The translations under genes were made by a program, and so were the position numbers. The notes beneath the pieces are model-generated. The model did no database searches. It was not told the DNA's origin and was given only the letters and a program-made list of their open reading frames with translations. DNA of 64,000 nt, from assembly GCF_014873755.1 (NCBI RefSeq), contig NZ_JADBEG010000001.1, positions 2,792,501 through 2,856,500 of the forward strand. The letters are read 5' to 3'. This document shows, in pieces, positions 7,669-15,950 of this stretch (position 1 is its first letter; the number at the start of each line of letters is the position of its first letter). This DNA is from Amycolatopsis lexingtonensis (GTDB lineage: Bacteria; Actinomycetota; Actinomycetes; Mycobacteriales; Pseudonocardiaceae).

Positions 7669-9140
7669 GCGGTCTCCTCGATCAGGTCGGTGCGGGCGCT
7701 GACGAGACCGGCGGCGAGGTCGTCCCGCAGCGCCGCGGGGCCTTCCACCAGGACGATGCCACCGGCTTCGAGCCGGACGCGCTCGGCGAGGTCCAGGCGG
7801 GTGAGCAGGGCGCCGCGATCACCCGGTCCGGTGAACCGGAACCCGGCCGCACCGCGGTCCCGCGCTTCCCGGGCGCGAGCCACCACCGCGTCCCCCTCGA
7901 GGTCCCACGGGTCGGCGACGACGTCGCCGATCGTGACGAGGTCTCCTGGCGGCGCCGGTTGCCGGTCGAGCACCCAGTCGACGAACCCGCCCTCGGGCGG
8001 CGGCGCCCCGGCGTACTGGGTCAGCGCGGTCGCGACGACGTCCGGGCTGGTCACGGCGAACCGCTCGAGGGGGACGTTCCCGGCACGGGTCATGTAGGCG
8101 ACCATCAGCCGTTCGACCGGCAGGTGCGTCCGCGCGGGGAACGACTCCCACCACAGCCGGCTCCGCCGGGCCAGCTCCTGCAGCCGTTCGACGGCCGGCC
8201 GCCGGTTCGTCTCGAAGGCGGCGAACGCCTCGGCGGTGCCCGGCGCGGACCGCAGGGCTTCGACCAGGCCGATCGCGTCCTCCATGGCCAGTTTCGTGCC
8301 CGAGCCGATGGAGAAGTGCGCGGTGTGCGCGGCGTCGCCGAGCAGGACGGTGTTCCCGGCCGCCCACCGGCCACAGTGGACGGTCCGGAACCGCAGCCAG
8401 CGGGTGCGGTTGCCGATCAGCCGGTGTCCCCGCAGCGGCCCGGCGAAGGCGTCCTGCAGGTACCGCAGGGAAACCTCGTCGGACGCCGTCTCGTCGACGG
8501 CCCGGTCGAACCCGGCCCGACGCCAGGTGGCCTCGTCGGTCTCGATGAGGAAAGTGCTGCGCCCGGCGCCGTACGGGTAGGCGTGCGTGACGAACACACC
8601 ATGCTCGGTGCGGACCGGTTCGAACAGAGCGTCGTCGAGGGCGAAGTCGGCACCGCACCACAGGTACAGGCCTCGCCCGGTCTCGATCCGGGCGTCGAAC
8701 GGGCCCTGCTCGCGGGTGGCGCTGCCGACGCCGTCGGCGGCGATGACCAGGTCGGCGTCGAGCTCGGCGGCCGTGCGGCGGGCGCCGAAGTGCAGCGTCA
8801 CCCCGGCTTTTTCGGCGTGGCGCTGCAGGATCGCGAGCAGCTCGGTCCTCGCGACGCCGACGAGCCGGTCGTTGCGCACGCGGACGACGTCCGCGCCGAC
8901 CCGCAGGGTCATGTCGTGCCGGCAGCCCGCGGCGACCACGTCGCGCAGGGTGGCGGGGTCGGCCGCGGCGAGCTTGCGCTGGGTGCCCGCGGCCAGCCCG
9001 ACGCCGAACCCGAAGGTGGTGTCCGGCTCCCCCTGCTCGTGCACGGCGACCTCGCAGGACGGGAACGCGAGCTTGAGCAAGCGCGCGGCGTAGAGCCCGC
9101 CAGGTCCTCCGCCCAGCACCGCGACCCGGCGTGGCTGCAT
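7665..9140 (-). CDS. FAD-dependent monooxygenase, salicylyl-/anthraniloyl-CoA hydroxylase type
   Basis: A 491-residue flavoprotein hydroxylase. The Rossmann FAD motif VAVLGGGPGGLYAARLL is at residues 6-22 and the second FAD motif LLGDAAHTAHFSIGSGTKLAMEDAI at 266-290. The extended HTAHFSIGSGTKLAMEDA string is characteristic of enzymes acting on aryl-CoA thioesters (2-aminobenzoyl-CoA monooxygenase, salicylyl-CoA 5-hydroxylase) rather than free phenols. Residues after about 380 form a C-terminal domain shorter than the old-yellow-enzyme fusion of some relatives. The chosen ATG follows AAGGAGG. Next to an aryl-acid ligase, the simplest reading is hydroxylation of the CoA product of that ligase. 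It heads the operon and is divergent from hyuA. Confidence 0.87.
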   Translation of the reverse strand: MQPRRVAVLGGGPGGLYAARLLKLAFPSCEVAVHEQGEPDTTFGFGVGLAAGTQRKLAAADPATLRDVVAAGCRHDMTLRVGADVVRVRNDRLVGVARTELLAILQRHAEKAGVTLHFGARRTAAELDADLVIAADGVGSATREQGPFDARIETGRGLYLWCGADFALDDALFEPVRTEHGVFVTHAYPYGAGRSTFLIETDEATWRRAGFDRAVDETASDEVSLRYLQDAFAGPLRGHRLIGNRTRWLRFRTVHCGRWAAGNTVLLGDAAHTAHFSIGSGTKLAMEDAIGLVEALRSAPGTAEAFAAFETNRRPAVERLQELARRSRLWWESFPARTHLPVERLMVAYMTRAGNVPLERFAVTSPDVVATALTQYAGAPPPEGGFVDWVLDRQPAPPGDLVTIGDVVADPWDLEGDAVVARAREARDRGAAGFRFTGPGDRGALLTRLDLAERVRLEAGGIVLVEGPAALRDDLAAGLVSARTDLIEETA

Positions 9141-9279
9141 CTCCGACCTCCTTGTTTGACATCTACGTCGAGTATTTGACGTCATCGACCAGACGTCGTC
9201 AAGAGGGTTGACTCTTGTCACATGCGTTGAATAGTCTACGCCACAGTTAGCAGATTCTCCGCGCAAAGGAGCGTGAGTC
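9141..9279. promoter_or_regulatory. divergent promoter region of the catabolic locus
   Basis: This 139-bp gap separates the monooxygenase operon from hyuA. It contains the 8-bp palindrome TGACGTCA (9177-9184) and an inverted repeat TTGACG...CGTCAA with outer ends at 9176 and 9202, plus GACGTC at 9192-9197. On the plus strand TTGACT (9208-9213 region) is followed 18 bp later by TAGTCT, a plausible promoter for hyuA. The repeated GACGTC half-sites point to a shared repressor or activator. Confidence 0.5.
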
Positions 9280-11376
9280 ATGGCCTATGTCATCGGCGTG
9301 GACGTGGGCGGCACGTTCACCGACGCCGTTCTCGACGACGACGCCGGGACCGTGCTCGCCGCGAAGTCCCCCTCCACCCCGCCGGACTACTCCCGGGGTG
9401 TGCTGGACGTCCTCGAGCTGCTGGCCGACCAGCTCGGCAAGCCGCTGCCGGAGATGCTGGCCGAGACCCACCACATCGCGCACGGGACGACGTCGTCGCT
9501 CAACGCGCTGGTGACGGGCAACGTGCCGCCGGTCGGCTTCCTCACCACCAAGGGCCACCGCGACTCGATCTTCATCATGAACGTCGAAGGCCGCTACCTC
9601 GGGCGCTCGCCGCACGAGCTGCAGAACGTGCTGGGGCAGCGGAAGGACCACGGGCTGCTGCCGAAACGGCTCGCCCAAGAGGTGACCGAGCGGGTCGACC
9701 GCGACGGCGCCGTCGTCGTCCGGCTCGACGAGGACGAAGCCCGCGCGAAGATCCGCGCGCTGCTGGCCGACGGCGTCCGCGCCATTGCCGTCTCGCTGCT
9801 GTGGTCGTTCCGCAACCCGGCGCACGAACAGCGGATCCGCGAGCTGATCCACGAAGCGGACCCGGACGTCTTCGTCGCACTGTCGTCGGAGGTGAGCCCG
9901 CGCATCCGCGAGTTCGCCCGCAACGCCACCACGATCATGAGCACGCAGATCGGCCCCGGCCTGCGCGACTACCTGACCACGCTGGAAGACACGCTGCGCG
10001 AGAACCGGCTCGCCGGGCCGCTGCTGGTGATGCAGAGCAACGGCGGGGCGGTCGCCGCGCGCGAGGCGCCCGCCACCGCGATCAGCACGGTCGGGTCGGT
10101 GCTCACCGGCGGGGTGATCGGCTCGGTCGCGCTGGGCCGCCAGCTCGGCCACCGCGACATCATCTCCACCGACGTCGGCGGCACCACGTTCCTGGCCGGG
10201 CTGGTCGTCGACGGCGAACCGGTGCGCGACACCACGACCGTCATCAACCACCACCCGATCAACGTGCCGACGCTGCGGGTCGACGCGATCGGGTCCGGCG
10301 GCGGCGCGATCGCCTGGCTCGACGCCGGCGGCAACCTGCGCATCGGGCCGCACAGCGCCCAGGCCGTGCCGGGCCCGGCCTGCTACGGCAACGGCGGCAC
10401 CGAGCCGACCAACACCGACGCCAACCTGGTGCTCGGCATCCTGCCCGAGCGCGGGCTGCTCGGCGGCCGCAAGCCGCTGTCGCTGGAACTGGCCCGCGAA
10501 GCGATCGACACGCACATCGCCAAGCCGCTCGGCCTCACCGTCGAGGAGGCCGCGGCCGCGATCTACACCGTGCAGAACGCGCAGACCGGCGACCTGCTGC
10601 GCAAGACGGTCGTCGAAGCCGGGCACGACCCGCGCGGGTTCGTGCTCTACGCGTTCGGCGGCGCGGGTCCGGCGCACTGCGCGGGCTACGCGGCCGAAGT
10701 CGGGTGTACCGAGGTCGTGGTCCCGCTCGGGCCGGTCGCGTCGGCGTTCTCGGCGTTCGGGCTGGCGTCGTCGGACATCGTGCTGGCGGCCGAGCTGTCC
10801 GACCCGTTGAACGTCCCGTTCGACCCGCAGCGGGCCGAGCGCAACTTCGCCCAGCTGGAACAGCGCGTCCGCGACGGACTGGACCGCCAGGGCCTGAAGT
10901 TCGAAAAGGTCGAGCTGCACCGGGAAATCGACATGCGCTACTCGATGCAGCTCGCCGAAGTCACGACCCCCGTCGTCCAGGGACCTCTGGACACGGCGGC
11001 GATCGAAGAAGCCGCCGCCGGGTTCGAGGAGCGCTATGCCGCGCTCTACGGCAAGGACGCCGGGTTCCGCGAAGCCGGGATCCAGGCCATCACGTTCCGC
11101 GTTCGCGGCGTCGGCATCCTGCCGTTCAGCCCGGAACTGCCCGAAGTCCCGGTCGCGGACTCACCCGCCACGCAGGCCGGCACCCGGCCTGTCTGCCTCG
11201 ACGCGGCACTCGGTTACGTCGACACCGCCGTCTACGACTACCGCGAGCTGCGCAGCGGCCACGTGCTGACCGGCCCGGCCATCGTCGAGGTCCCGACCAC
11301 CACCGTCGTGGTGCCCGCCGGCTCCACCGGCACCGTCGACCACCTCGGCAACCTCACGATCAGGAGCGCCGCATGA
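9280..11376 (+). CDS. hyuA: hydantoinase/oxoprolinase-type subunit A (acetone carboxylase beta-like)
   Basis: A 698-residue ATP-dependent subunit of the HyuA/OplA family. The N-terminal actin-like nucleotide fold is seen in VIGVDVGGTFTDAVLDD and again in IISTDVGGTTFLAGLV; HIAHGTTSSLNALV and VDAIGSGGGAIAWLD are further family signatures. With HyuB it forms enzymes that hydrolyse cyclic amides (hydantoin, 5-oxoproline, caprolactam) or carboxylate ketones (acetone, acetophenone), in each case by phosphorylating the substrate oxygen. Which reaction applies here is open. The ATG follows AAAGGAG; the stop overlaps hyuB (ATGA). The divergent ligase/monooxygenase operon suggests a shared pathway. Confidence 0.9.
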   Translation: MAYVIGVDVGGTFTDAVLDDDAGTVLAAKSPSTPPDYSRGVLDVLELLADQLGKPLPEMLAETHHIAHGTTSSLNALVTGNVPPVGFLTTKGHRDSIFIMNVEGRYLGRSPHELQNVLGQRKDHGLLPKRLAQEVTERVDRDGAVVVRLDEDEARAKIRALLADGVRAIAVSLLWSFRNPAHEQRIRELIHEADPDVFVALSSEVSPRIREFARNATTIMSTQIGPGLRDYLTTLEDTLRENRLAGPLLVMQSNGGAVAAREAPATAISTVGSVLTGGVIGSVALGRQLGHRDIISTDVGGTTFLAGLVVDGEPVRDTTTVINHHPINVPTLRVDAIGSGGGAIAWLDAGGNLRIGPHSAQAVPGPACYGNGGTEPTNTDANLVLGILPERGLLGGRKPLSLELAREAIDTHIAKPLGLTVEEAAAAIYTVQNAQTGDLLRKTVVEAGHDPRGFVLYAFGGAGPAHCAGYAAEVGCTEVVVPLGPVASAFSAFGLASSDIVLAAELSDPLNVPFDPQRAERNFAQLEQRVRDGLDRQGLKFEKVELHREIDMRYSMQLAEVTTPVVQGPLDTAAIEEAAAGFEERYAALYGKDAGFREAGIQAITFRVRGVGILPFSPELPEVPVADSPATQAGTRPVCLDAALGYVDTAVYDYRELRSGHVLTGPAIVEVPTTTVVVPAGSTGTVDHLGNLTIRSAA

Positions 11377-13676
11377 GCATGCCCATCCCGGGCTCGGAGC
11401 AGTTCTCGAGCCGTCCCGTCGACCTCGGTGAGCTCCAGCGCTCGGTACCGTCCACTTTGGACGTCCATAGTGTCACCCAGGACCAGATCGACGCACTGGA
11501 CCCGCTGACCTACGAGGTCATCCGGCACCGGCTGTGGTCGGTCACCGACGAGATGGGCGAAGCGCTCAAGCGCATGTCCGGCTCGCCGATCGTCACCGAC
11601 GCCAACGACTTCGACTTCGCCATCTCCGACGAGCTCGGTCAGGAGGTGCAGGTCGGCCTCTACAACACGATGCTCGTCGGCGCGGTCGACCTCGCCATCT
11701 ACTGGACGCTGCGCAACCGCGCCGTGAACCCGGGCATCGAAGCCGGCGACATGTTCCTGTGCAACGACCCCTGGGTCGGCGGCGGGCTGCACCAGAACGA
11801 CGTCATCGTCTACCAGCCGGTCTTCCACGACGGGCAGCTGTTCGCCTGGACCAGCGCCATCGCCCACCAGCCGGACCTCGGCGGCGTCGGGCTCGGCTCC
11901 TTCTCCCCCGCCGCCGAGGACGTCTTCTCCGAGTCGCTGCCGACCCCGCCGGTCAAGGTGGTCCGCGGCGGGCAGCTGCAGCGCGACGTCGCCGACCTGT
12001 GGGTGCGCCGCTCCCGCGTGCCGATGCTCGTCGGACTCGACCTGCGCGCGAAGATCGGCGCCAACAACGTCGGCGCCGAGCGGCTGCACGCGCTGATCGG
12101 CCAGTACGGCGCGGACACCGTCAAGGCCGTGATGAAGCGGATGATGTCCGACGCCGAAAGCCGGTTGCGGGACAAGCTTTCCGCGCTGCCCGACGGCTCC
12201 TGGTCGGCCACCGGTTACCAGGACCAGTCGCACGAAGGCGACCGGAACCTGCACAAGATCACGGTCACCACCACCAAGACCGGCGACCACCTGACGTTCG
12301 ACTTCACCGGCACCGACCCGCAGGCCGGCGTCATCAACTGCACGTACGCGGGCATGCGCGGCGGCGTCATGCTGGCGCTGCTGCCGATCCTCGCCGGCGA
12401 CATCCCGTGGTCGGCGGGTGGGCTGATGCGCTGCTTCGACCTGGTCACCGAGGAAGGGACGCTCAACAACGCGACCTTCCCCGCCGCCGTCGGCCGCGGG
12501 CCGATCGGGCCGGCGTGGCTGACCGGCAGCCTGGTCGCCGAGTGCCTGTCCCGGATGCTCGACCGCGACCTGGAACTCGGCAAGAACGTCCAGGCGACCT
12601 GTTGCGGCACCTGGGACACCGCGGTCATCGCGGGCCTCGACGAACGCGGTGACGTCCCGGCGCCGTTCCTCAACATCATCATGGAACCGATGGCCGGCGG
12701 CTACGGCGCGCGCCCGGACGCCGACGGCATCGACACCGGCGGCCTGTTCTGCATCCCGATGGGCCGCGTCCCCGACGTCGAGATGACCGAGTTCCTCTAC
12801 CCCGTGCTGGCGTTGTGGCGGCGGGAAGTCCCCGACTCCGGCGGCCCCGGGCGCCACCGCGGCGGGCTCGGCGCGTCGATCGCGCTGACCCCGCACGGCA
12901 CCAGCCTCCCGATGGGCCTCGTGCTGGCGTCGGCCGGGAAGGCGGTCGCGCAGAACGGCGGGCTGGCCGGCGGGCACCCCGGCAACAGCGGGCTGGACGT
13001 CGTCGCGCGGCGGAGCCGGGTGGCGGACCTGTTCGCCGCCGGCCGCCTCCCGTCCACATTGGACGAAGTGAGCGACACCCTCGAGCCGGGGCAGAACTAC
13101 GCGTCGAGCTACCTCGCGCCGGGTGAGGTGTTCGCGATGACGTGGCAGGGTGGCGGCGGCTACGGCGACCCGCTCACCCGCGATCCCGACGCCGTCGCCC
13201 GGGACCTGCGCGAGGACAAGATCACCGCGGCGGCGGCCACCGGCGTCTACGGCGTCGTCCTCGACGGCGGCGCGGTGGACCGGGCCGCGACGGCGGCCGA
13301 ACGCGACCGGCGGCGCGACCACCGGCGCGCCCGGTCGGCCGCGGCGCCGTCCCTCGGCAAGACGTCCCTCGCCGCCGCCCGCCGCCTCGACGACAACCTG
13401 GTCGAGCCGTCCGGCGGTGGCCTGGCCTGCGGCCACTGCGGCGAGCTGCTCCGGACGGCGGACGGCGAACCGGCGGTCGCCGTGTACGAGGGGCCCGCCA
13501 CCGAAGCCGGGCCCCAGATCATCGCCACCGCAACGGATTACGTGGACGCACCGGTCGTGTTCCGCCAGTACTGCTGCCCGTCCTGCTGGACGGCGGTGTA
13601 TTCCGGCGTGGTCCCGGCCGGCCACCCGGACGCGCTGGCAGCACTCGGGCACCGGACCACCGCACCGGCCGGCTGA
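11373..13676 (+). CDS. hyuB: hydantoinase/oxoprolinase-type subunit B with C-terminal Cys cluster
   Basis: A 767-residue partner of HyuA. Residues about 45-620 match the HyuB/acetone carboxylase alpha fold (LTYEVIRHRLWSVTDEMGEALKRMSGSPIV, DMFLCNDPWVGGGLHQNDV, GGPGRHRGGLG, WQGGGGYGDPLTRDP). The usual HyuB ends near there; this protein continues, and residues 681-767 hold CGHC (Cys686, Cys689) and CCPSC (Cys734, Cys735, Cys738), which look like a zinc ribbon similar in kind to the separate gamma-type subunits of acetone and acetophenone carboxylases. That favours a carboxylase-like complex, though it is not proof. The start overlaps the hyuA stop, and a strong terminator follows. Confidence 0.88.
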   Translation: MSMPIPGSEQFSSRPVDLGELQRSVPSTLDVHSVTQDQIDALDPLTYEVIRHRLWSVTDEMGEALKRMSGSPIVTDANDFDFAISDELGQEVQVGLYNTMLVGAVDLAIYWTLRNRAVNPGIEAGDMFLCNDPWVGGGLHQNDVIVYQPVFHDGQLFAWTSAIAHQPDLGGVGLGSFSPAAEDVFSESLPTPPVKVVRGGQLQRDVADLWVRRSRVPMLVGLDLRAKIGANNVGAERLHALIGQYGADTVKAVMKRMMSDAESRLRDKLSALPDGSWSATGYQDQSHEGDRNLHKITVTTTKTGDHLTFDFTGTDPQAGVINCTYAGMRGGVMLALLPILAGDIPWSAGGLMRCFDLVTEEGTLNNATFPAAVGRGPIGPAWLTGSLVAECLSRMLDRDLELGKNVQATCCGTWDTAVIAGLDERGDVPAPFLNIIMEPMAGGYGARPDADGIDTGGLFCIPMGRVPDVEMTEFLYPVLALWRREVPDSGGPGRHRGGLGASIALTPHGTSLPMGLVLASAGKAVAQNGGLAGGHPGNSGLDVVARRSRVADLFAAGRLPSTLDEVSDTLEPGQNYASSYLAPGEVFAMTWQGGGGYGDPLTRDPDAVARDLREDKITAAAATGVYGVVLDGGAVDRAATAAERDRRRDHRRARSAAAPSLGKTSLAAARRLDDNLVEPSGGGLACGHCGELLRTADGEPAVAVYEGPATEAGPQIIATATDYVDAPVVFRQYCCPSCWTAVYSGVVPAGHPDALAALGHRTTAPAG

Positions 13677-13680
13677 CCCG

Positions 13681-13712
13681 GCGTCGGGATGGGTGCCCGC
13701 CCATCCCGACGC
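13681..13712 (+). terminator. intrinsic terminator after hyuB
   Basis: Perfect 13-base arms GCGTCGGGATGGG and CCCATCCCGACGC close a 6-base loop five bases after the hyuB stop; a short T-rich stretch (GGTTTCGTT) follows. This ends the hyuAB transcript. Confidence 0.85.
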
Positions 13713-13821
13713 GGTTTCGTTCCGTGGCCGGCCGCCGTTCGCCCACGGTGCTGCGCCCGGCCACGCACCGGCGCTCTACTCGAATCGAGCCGACGATTCG
13801 CTGCCACGAGCGGGAGCAGGA

Positions 13822-14169
13822 GTGCCGGAGCGCCCGAACGTCACGGTCACCGTCCACCGGGTGGACGGGACGCGGGTCCTGGCTGTCGCGGGGGACCTCG
13901 ACCTGGGCACCGTCGCCGCGATCCGGGCGCGGCTCGGCGAGATCTTCGCCGACGGCGCGACCGCGGTCGTCGCGGACCTCCGCGACGTCACGTTCTGCTC
14001 GACCGCCGGACTGCACCTGATCGAGGAACTGCGCTGCCGGTCCGTCGCCTGCCCGGCGTCGTTCGGGGTGGTGGTAGGAGACCCGATCAGCGGCCTGTTG
14101 CGGTTCCTCGAACTGCCCGACGGCCTGCGGATCTACCCCACCCTGGCGGCCGCGCTCGCGCCGCGCTGA
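13822..14169 (+). CDS. STAS-domain anti-sigma factor antagonist
   Basis: A 115-residue single STAS domain. Anti-sigma antagonists free sigma factors by binding their anti-sigma kinases, and a conserved serine switches them off when phosphorylated. Here the key stretch is VVADLRDVTFCSTAGLHLIEEL, with the serine in the CSTAG position. The beta-alpha start VHRVDGTRVLAVAGDLDLGTVAAIRARL is typical of the actinobacterial paralogues. The GTG start follows GGGAGCAGGA. No kinase or sigma gene is next to it, so it probably acts with partners elsewhere. A second STAS protein lies at 23.1 kb. Confidence 0.87.
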   Translation: MPERPNVTVTVHRVDGTRVLAVAGDLDLGTVAAIRARLGEIFADGATAVVADLRDVTFCSTAGLHLIEELRCRSVACPASFGVVVGDPISGLLRFLELPDGLRIYPTLAAALAPR

Positions 14170-14232
14170 TCCCCCTCCACCCGGCCGCGCGCGTACCGTA
14201 TCGGGTACCGCAGCCTGGAGAAGAGCGATCTC

Positions 14233-15189
14233 ATGGCCACTACTCCGTCCTGCCTCGCCACGCCCGAACGGACGAGGTTCGCCACCGCCGACCCGGATGA
14301 GGCGCAGGAGTTCATCCGGCGGATGTACACCGCCCGCCCCGGCAAGGCCACGGCGTTCGACCGGCGGTCGGCAGTGGCGTTGTCTCAGGTCAGCGTGCGC
14401 GGGCTGAGCTTCGTCGACCTCACCCTGCCGCCGGACCTCACCCTGTCCCTGGAGGGCACCGACGACCTGTCGGTGAGCACGCTCGTCACCGGCAAGACCC
14501 ACGCCGAGCTGGGCAAGGACGTCGAGCGCTACCGGCCCGGCGACGTGTGCCTCGGCAGCTTCCCCCGCGGCGGCTACCTCGTCGCCTGCCACGAACTGCA
14601 CGTCCAGATCATGACGGTGCCGGCGGCCGCGATGGCCAGCGTCGCCGCGGCGCAGCCCCGGTTCAGCTCCCTGGCTCCCCGGTCGGCGGCCGCCGCCGGG
14701 CACTGGCGGCGCGCGGCGGCGTTCGTCCGGGGCCTGCTGGACGACGACCGGACGGCGTCGAGCCCGCTGCTCGTCGGCCACGCCACCCGCCTGCTCGCGG
14801 CGACCGCGCTGACGGTGTTCCCGAACACGGCGTACCCCGGCGACGGCCCGGACGGCACGACCGCGCCGGACACCCTGCGCCGCGCCGAGGACTTCGTCCA
14901 CGAGCACGCGCACACGGACATCGGGCTGGGCGACATCGCCCGCGCCTGCCACGTCACGCCGAGGGCACTGCAGTACTCCTTCGCCCGCCACCACGACCTG
15001 ACCCCGCTGCAGTACCTGCGGCGGATCCGGCTCGCCCGCGCCCACGAAGACCTCGTCGCCGCCGACCCGGGCCGGGGTGACACGGTGACCGCCATCGCGG
15101 TCCGCTGGGGCTTCCCGCACCCCGGCCGGTTCGCGGTCGCGTACAAGCGGCAGTACGGCCGCCCGCCCAGCCACACCCTGCGGGGGTGA
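14233..15189 (+). CDS. AraC-family transcriptional regulator
   Basis: A 318-residue regulator. Residues about 25-205 form an AraC-binding-like (cupin-type) sensor domain and residues about 215-318 hold the double helix-turn-helix: RRAEDFVHEHAHTDIGLGDIARACHVTPRALQYSFARHHDLTPLQYLRRIRLARAHEDLV and then VTAIAVRWGFPHPGRFAVAYKRQYGRPPSHTLR. The last segment is the standard AraC/XylS signature. The ATG follows GGAGAAGAGCGATCTC. A small inverted repeat GTACC...GGTAC lies about 30 bp upstream (14193-14208). The gene ends one base before the convergent DUF6766 gene. No obvious target is adjacent, so the regulon is unknown. Confidence 0.9.
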   Translation: MATTPSCLATPERTRFATADPDEAQEFIRRMYTARPGKATAFDRRSAVALSQVSVRGLSFVDLTLPPDLTLSLEGTDDLSVSTLVTGKTHAELGKDVERYRPGDVCLGSFPRGGYLVACHELHVQIMTVPAAAMASVAAAQPRFSSLAPRSAAAAGHWRRAAAFVRGLLDDDRTASSPLLVGHATRLLAATALTVFPNTAYPGDGPDGTTAPDTLRRAEDFVHEHAHTDIGLGDIARACHVTPRALQYSFARHHDLTPLQYLRRIRLARAHEDLVAADPGRGDTVTAIAVRWGFPHPGRFAVAYKRQYGRPPSHTLRG

Positions 15190-15864
15190 TCAGCCGGCTT
15201 CGTCGGTGACGCCGTGGGGCGCGCCGACCGGTTTCGACTCCGGCGAGCCGCGCTGGCGCAGGTAGACGCTGAACACGGCCATCGAGCCGATGGCCAGGAA
15301 CTCCGACTGCCAGTTCTGCAGCGTCCGGGACCAGAAGTCCGCCGAGGCGAGGTAATCCGCCCAGGACACCGGGTCGCCGAAGTCGCTGAGCTGTTCGGCG
15401 TTGTACGCGGCGACGCCGGCGACCGACTGGGCCAGCCACGACAGCAGGAAGATCGTGCCCATCACCAGTCCGAGCGACCGCGCGAACACCGCCGTCCGCC
15501 AGCCGCCGGCGCGGGCCCAGGCGGGCGACCCGGCGACGGTGTACCGGCCGAGCTGCTGGTCGCGGTCGCTTTCGGTGCCGACGCGGCCCAGCGGCTTCGA
15601 CTCCGGCGAGCCGCGCTGGACCAGCCACACGGTCGCGAAGACGTACAGGAAGAACTGCAGGTACTCCGACTGCCAGTTTTCCGCGACGTCGACGGCGAAC
15701 GACGACGACGTCAGGTAGTGGCCGAGGCTGACGGGGTCGGCGCCGTGGGCGAGCCGGCGCTCGTCGAAACCGGCCAGCCCGGAGAGCGCCTGGCCGACGA
15801 GGCTCAGCAGGAAGAGGGTGCCGAACGCGAGGGCGAGCCCGTTGTCGCGGACGAACTTCTTCAT
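15190..15864 (-). CDS. DUF6766-type membrane protein
   Basis: A 224-residue protein with two similar halves. Each half has a hydrophobic helix (LALAFGTLFLLSLVGQALSGLAG; LGLVMGTIFLLSWLAQSVAGVAA), an amphipathic middle containing ENWQSEYLQFF or QNWQSEFLAIG, a further helix and the cytoplasmic tag QRGSPESKP. The duplication of NWQSE and RGSPESKPLG/VG shows an internal tandem repeat. I recall this architecture as DUF6766; its function is unknown. The ATG overlaps the stop of the mini-membrane protein upstream (ATGA), so it is the third gene of a coupled operon. Confidence 0.8.
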   Translation of the reverse strand: MKKFVRDNGLALAFGTLFLLSLVGQALSGLAGFDERRLAHGADPVSLGHYLTSSSFAVDVAENWQSEYLQFFLYVFATVWLVQRGSPESKPLGRVGTESDRDQQLGRYTVAGSPAWARAGGWRTAVFARSLGLVMGTIFLLSWLAQSVAGVAAYNAEQLSDFGDPVSWADYLASADFWSRTLQNWQSEFLAIGSMAVFSVYLRQRGSPESKPVGAPHGVTDEAG

Positions 15865-15950
15865 CGGCCGAGCACCCCGATCACGATGAAGCAGGCCAGT
15901 CCACCGAGGACGAGGACCAGGTAGCCGGTGAACACCACGCGCGCTTTCAC
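15861..15950 (-). CDS. 29-residue single-pass membrane miniprotein
   Basis: GTG-started ORF encoding a positively charged start (VKAR) and then one hydrophobic helix VVFTGYLVLVLGGLACFIVI ending GVLGR. It overlaps the lipoprotein stop on one side (GTGA) and the DUF6766 start on the other (ATGA). The double coupling and the clear transmembrane helix make it a real gene although very short. A helper that stabilises the DUF6766 protein in the membrane is the likeliest role, by analogy with other operon-borne miniproteins; this is inference. Confidence 0.7.
   Translation of the reverse strand: MKARVVFTGYLVLVLGGLACFIVIGVLGR

Noticed and set aside
9247..10920. Long open frame on the minus strand opposite hyuA
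   Set aside because: It is a mirror of a high-GC gene; the translation is Arg/Asp/Val-rich low-complexity and has no domain, while hyuA on the other strand is unambiguous.
11238..13652. 800-codon open frame opposite hyuB
   Set aside because: Same effect of codon bias. The composition is not protein-like and HyuB explains the region.
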